NCBI GenBank assembly: GCA_021777685.1
Contig: JAJYDH010000306.1
Coordinates: 1 to 7,959, forward strand
DNA from: Planctomycetota bacterium
GTDB lineage: Bacteria; Planctomycetota; Planctomycetia; Isosphaerales; Isosphaeraceae
DNA length: 7,959 bases
Reading direction: 5' to 3'
The translations under genes were made by a program, and so were the position numbers. This document shows, in pieces, positions 5,934-7,959 of this stretch (positions within the stretch are counted from its first letter, which is position 1; each line of letters opens with the position of its first letter). The notes beneath the pieces were generated by a model. The model saw only the letters and a list, made by a program, of their open reading frames with translations. It was not told where the DNA came from and ran no database searches.

Positions 5934-6059
5934 TTGGAGTGCGGGAGCTTGCTCCCGCTTTTCTTCGCGGAGCTTGCTCCGCGGTCCGGCAGGGCCGCGC
6001 CTGTCGTGCCCGGAGCAAGCTCCGGGGCCTCAAAGCGGGAGCAAGCTCCCGCACTCCAA
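5934..6059. repeat. Nested palindrome of four hairpins
   Basis: A perfect 28-bp inverted repeat (5934-5961 with 6032-6059) encloses further hairpins. Four similar 18-nt perfect palindromes lie in the element: GCGGGAGC-TT-GCTCCCGC (5941-5958), CGCGGAGC-TT-GCTCCGCG (5966-5983), CCCGGAGC-AA-GCTCCGGG (6009-6026) and GCGGGAGC-AA-GCTCCCGC (6035-6052). The outer pair are reverse complements and the inner pair are diverged relatives, so the element is a palindrome of palindromes. It begins 57 bp past the stop of the GGT-family gene and may stop transcription or protect its 3' end. On the plus strand the first hairpin is followed by TTTT, and on the minus strand the first is followed by TTT. Confidence 0.85.
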
Positions 6060-6116
6060 AAGGCGTTGGACGGAAATTGTCGGGGCGTCAGCCTCGCCGG
6101 GTCTTCGGGCCTCCCC

Positions 6117-7829
6117 TCAGTATCCCATCGCCGCGCCGTCCTTGCGAGGGTCCGACCCGCCGATCAGCACGCCGGTCTCGGCGTCGATCCGGATCGCCTG
6201 GTAGCCGCCGAAGCTCCCCGGCGCGTCCACGATCCGATGCCCCATCGCTTCCAGCGCCCGGCGGACCTCGGGGCCGATCCCGGATTCCAGGGCGACCGTC
6301 CCGCCGTCCTTCGCGAGGGCCCCGGTCGGCTTCGAGGAGCCGGCGTGGTAGAACCGGGGGGCGTCGCCGGCGGCCTGGACGTCCATCCCGAAGTCGATCA
6401 TGTTCACCAGGACCTGGGCGTGCCCCTGGGCCTGCATGTCGCCGCCCATCAGGCCGAACGACAGCCAGGGCTTGCCGTCCTTCGTGACGAAGCCCGGGAT
6501 GATCGTGTGGAACGGCCGCTTGCGGGGCTCCAGCCGGTTGGCGTGCGCCGGGTCGAGCGCGAAGAGGCAGCCCCGGTTCTGGATCGGGAAGCCGAGGTCG
6601 CCGGGGACGTGCTCCGAGCCGAACCCGTTGAAATTGCTCTGGATCAGGCTCACGGCGTTGCCGTCCTTGTCGGCGACGGTCATGTAGATCGTGTCGGCCG
6701 CCCTCGGGTCGCCGGCCGTCGGGCGGGGGTTGGCGCGGGCCGGGTCGATCAGCTTGCCTCGGCGGGCGGCATAAGGCTTGGAGATCAGCTCGGCGACGGG
6801 GACGCCGGCGAACTCGGGGTCGGCGTAGTATCGGGCCCGGTCCTCGTAGGCGAGCTTCTTGGCCTCGATCATCAGGTGCAGGGCCTCGGCCGACTGGGGG
6901 CCGAGCTTCCCGAGGTCGTGGGGCTCCAGCAGGTTGAGCATCTGGAGGGCCGCGATCCCCTGGCCGTTGGGGGGAAGCTCCCAGACGTCGAACCCCCGGT
7001 AGTTGGTCGAGACCGGCTCGACCCAGGTGCTGGTGTGATCTTCGAAGTCCTTGAGGTCGAACAGGCCGCCGGCCGACTTCGAGTAGGCGACCATCTGTTC
7101 GGCCAGATCCCCCTTGTAGAAGGCGTCGCGACCTTCGCGGGCGATCGAGCGGAGCGACCGGGCCAGGCCGGGGTTGCGGAAGACCTCGCCCGTCCTCGGG
7201 GCCCGGCCGCCTGGGAGGAAGCACGCGGCGGAGGTCGGGACCCTGGCCAGCCGTGGGGCCGAGCCTCGCCATGAGGCGGCGATGATCTCGCTGACGGGGA
7301 ATCCATCCTCGGCATAGGCGATCGCCGGGGCGAGCAGGTCGGCCCAGGGCTTCGAACCGAACCGGATGCGGAGCTGGTCCCAGCCGTCGACGCAGCCGGG
7401 GACCGACCAGCTCAGCGGGCCGGATTCGGGGATCTGGGCCAGGCCCTTCGAGCGATAGAAATCGATCGTCGCCGAGCCGGGAGCCCGGCCGCTGGCGTTG
7501 ACGCCATAAAGTCTCTGCGATTTCGAGTCCCAGACGATCGCGAACAGGTCGCCGCCGATCCCGCACGACATCGGCTCGACGACGCCGAGCACCGCGTTGG
7601 CGGCGATGGCCGCGTCGACCGCGTTCCCGCCTGCCTGGAGGACCCGGAGCGCCGCGGCCGTCGCCAACGGCTGGCTCGTCGCCGCCATCCCGCCCCGCGC
7701 CAGGACGCTCGACCGCGTCTTGTGCGGCGGCCCCGAGGGCCGGTCGTGCGCCAGGAGCCGGCTCGCCATCATCGCCAGGCCGATCAGGGCGAAGAATCCG
7801 GCGAGGGCCAGTCCGGGGCGAGGAGTCAT
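6117..7829 (-). CDS. ggt: Gamma-glutamyltransferase family protein (YwrD-like), secreted
   Basis: An N-terminal-nucleophile hydrolase precursor of 570 residues, the usual length. Family members self-cleave into large and small subunits, then hydrolyse or transfer gamma-glutamyl groups from glutathione and related peptides outside the cytoplasm. The N-terminus (Arg4, hydrophobic about 6-22, ASRLLA-HD near 27) looks like a signal peptide. The N-terminal large-subunit motifs are present: AATSQPLATAAALRVLQAGG, GNAVDAAIAANAVLGVVEP and SCGIGGDLF. The predicted cleavage site and nucleophile is Thr380 in ADTIYMTVADKDGNAVS, so the mature small subunit would be 380-570. PRKRPFHTIIPGF (435-447) and GLMGGDMQAQGHAQ (459-472, oxyanion glycines 462-463) fit the YwrD-like branch rather than E. 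coli GGT. NAPRF-like DAPRF is at 489-493. The start is the ATG at 7827-7829 with GGAAGGA 7 nt upstream; the frame's longer start at 7901 falls in the loop of a repeat. Substrate is unproven; cephalosporin-acylase-like relatives share the fold. Confidence 0.93.
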   Translation of the reverse strand: MTPRPGLALAGFFALIGLAMMASRLLAHDRPSGPPHKTRSSVLARGGMAATSQPLATAAALRVLQAGGNAVDAAIAANAVLGVVEPMSCGIGGDLFAIVWDSKSQRLYGVNASGRAPGSATIDFYRSKGLAQIPESGPLSWSVPGCVDGWDQLRIRFGSKPWADLLAPAIAYAEDGFPVSEIIAASWRGSAPRLARVPTSAACFLPGGRAPRTGEVFRNPGLARSLRSIAREGRDAFYKGDLAEQMVAYSKSAGGLFDLKDFEDHTSTWVEPVSTNYRGFDVWELPPNGQGIAALQMLNLLEPHDLGKLGPQSAEALHLMIEAKKLAYEDRARYYADPEFAGVPVAELISKPYAARRGKLIDPARANPRPTAGDPRAADTIYMTVADKDGNAVSLIQSNFNGFGSEHVPGDLGFPIQNRGCLFALDPAHANRLEPRKRPFHTIIPGFVTKDGKPWLSFGLMGGDMQAQGHAQVLVNMIDFGMDVQAAGDAPRFYHAGSSKPTGALAKDGGTVALESGIGPEVRRALEAMGHRIVDAPGSFGGYQAIRIDAETGVLIGGSDPRKDGAAMGY

Positions 7830-7836
7830 CGGTTGT

Positions 7837-7843
7837 TCCTTCC
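7837..7843 (-). promoter_or_regulatory. Shine-Dalgarno deciding the GGT-family start
   Basis: GGAAGGA on the minus strand ends 7 nt before the ATG at 7827-7829, directly before the signal-peptide-like N-terminus. This selects the 570-residue product over a start at 7901. Confidence 0.7.
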
Positions 7844-7872
7844 AGGATGCCGTCGAATTCGGTCTTGTCGGA

Positions 7873-7938
7873 TGGGTCGAGCCTCGGGCGAGCCCCACCA
7901 TCCGAATCCGTGGCGGGGCTCGCCCGAGGCTCGACCCA
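7873..7938. repeat. Perfect 24-bp inverted repeat upstream of the GGT-family gene
   Basis: TGGGTCGAGCCTCGGGCGAG plus four bases (7873-7896) is perfectly complementary to 7915-7938, with an 18-nt loop. After one mismatch the pairing goes on for two more bases. It ends 43 bp upstream of the GGT-family start codon, on the promoter side. No promoter is visible between it and the start, so it either lies in the leader RNA as a very stable stem or the promoter is within or beyond it. The flanking CACCCTACAGG resembles the edge of common dispersed repeats. Confidence 0.75.
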
Positions 7939-7959
7939 CCCTACAGGAGGCCGGCCACC

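Larger units (their letters stand above)
5355..6116. other. Repeat-rich intergenic region
   Basis: These 762 bp between the GGT-family gene and the CvpA-family gene hold two different palindromic elements (5560-5683 and 5934-6059), a weak promoter-like stretch at 5481-5514 and a possible decayed zinc-ribbon fragment (about 5700-5931). Long open frames cross the region on both strands, but they run through the repeats and are Arg/Pro-rich, as expected of non-coding high-GC sequence. Confidence 0.65.

Noticed and set aside
5934..6059. Repeated hairpin units as a CRISPR array
   Set aside because: The units are palindromic, unevenly spaced, in opposite orientations and only four in number. There are no regular spacers and no cas genes.
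5730..7274. Long plus-strand open frame (514 codons) opposite the GGT-family gene
   Set aside because: It runs through the nested palindrome and is antisense to a gene with all its family motifs.

Overview
The window is about 70% G+C, with GC-rich third codon positions in the real genes. It holds four complete protein genes, all on the minus strand, so the window reads right to left. Base composition, the CvpA-type protein with a proline-rich tail, the large planctomycete-style membrane protein and the many palindromic repeats between genes suggest a member of the Planctomycetota, most likely the Isosphaeraceae. That placement is inference from style; there is no rRNA or marker alignment behind it.

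In transcription order the genes are: (1) a secreted gamma-glutamyltransferase-family Ntn hydrolase (6117-7829); (2) a CvpA-family membrane protein (4608-5354); (3) a large polytopic membrane protein with a DGD motif in its first loop and a soluble C-terminal domain, GT-C-like in outline (2361-4529); (4) citrate synthase (681-1832). Only genes 2 and 3 are close enough (78 bp) to suggest one transcript. The GGT-family gene lies 762 bp upstream of cvpA. Citrate synthase lies 528 bp beyond the membrane protein and appears to be a separate unit, with its own promoter-like sequence, a structured leader and an intrinsic terminator. No shared pathway links the four genes.

The space between genes is the more unusual part. 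Five palindromic repeat elements, with no obvious shared sequence, occupy it: 1-207, 4351-4494, 5560-5683, 5934-6059 and 7873-7938. The element at 4351-4494 is 144 bp, a multiple of three, and it sits inside the open frame of the large membrane protein. It either adds about 48 residues to the N-terminus or supplies a new start. The element at 5934-6059 is a nested palindrome of four similar hairpins inside a perfect 28-bp inverted repeat.

Two intergenic stretches (334-471 and about 5700-5931) keep short protein-like reading on the minus strand and may be gene remnants, with low confidence. I see no tRNA, rRNA, CRISPR array, complete insertion sequence, phage gene or defence system, and no evidence of a new multi-gene system. 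The repeats and the repeat-in-gene arrangement are what deserve attention.
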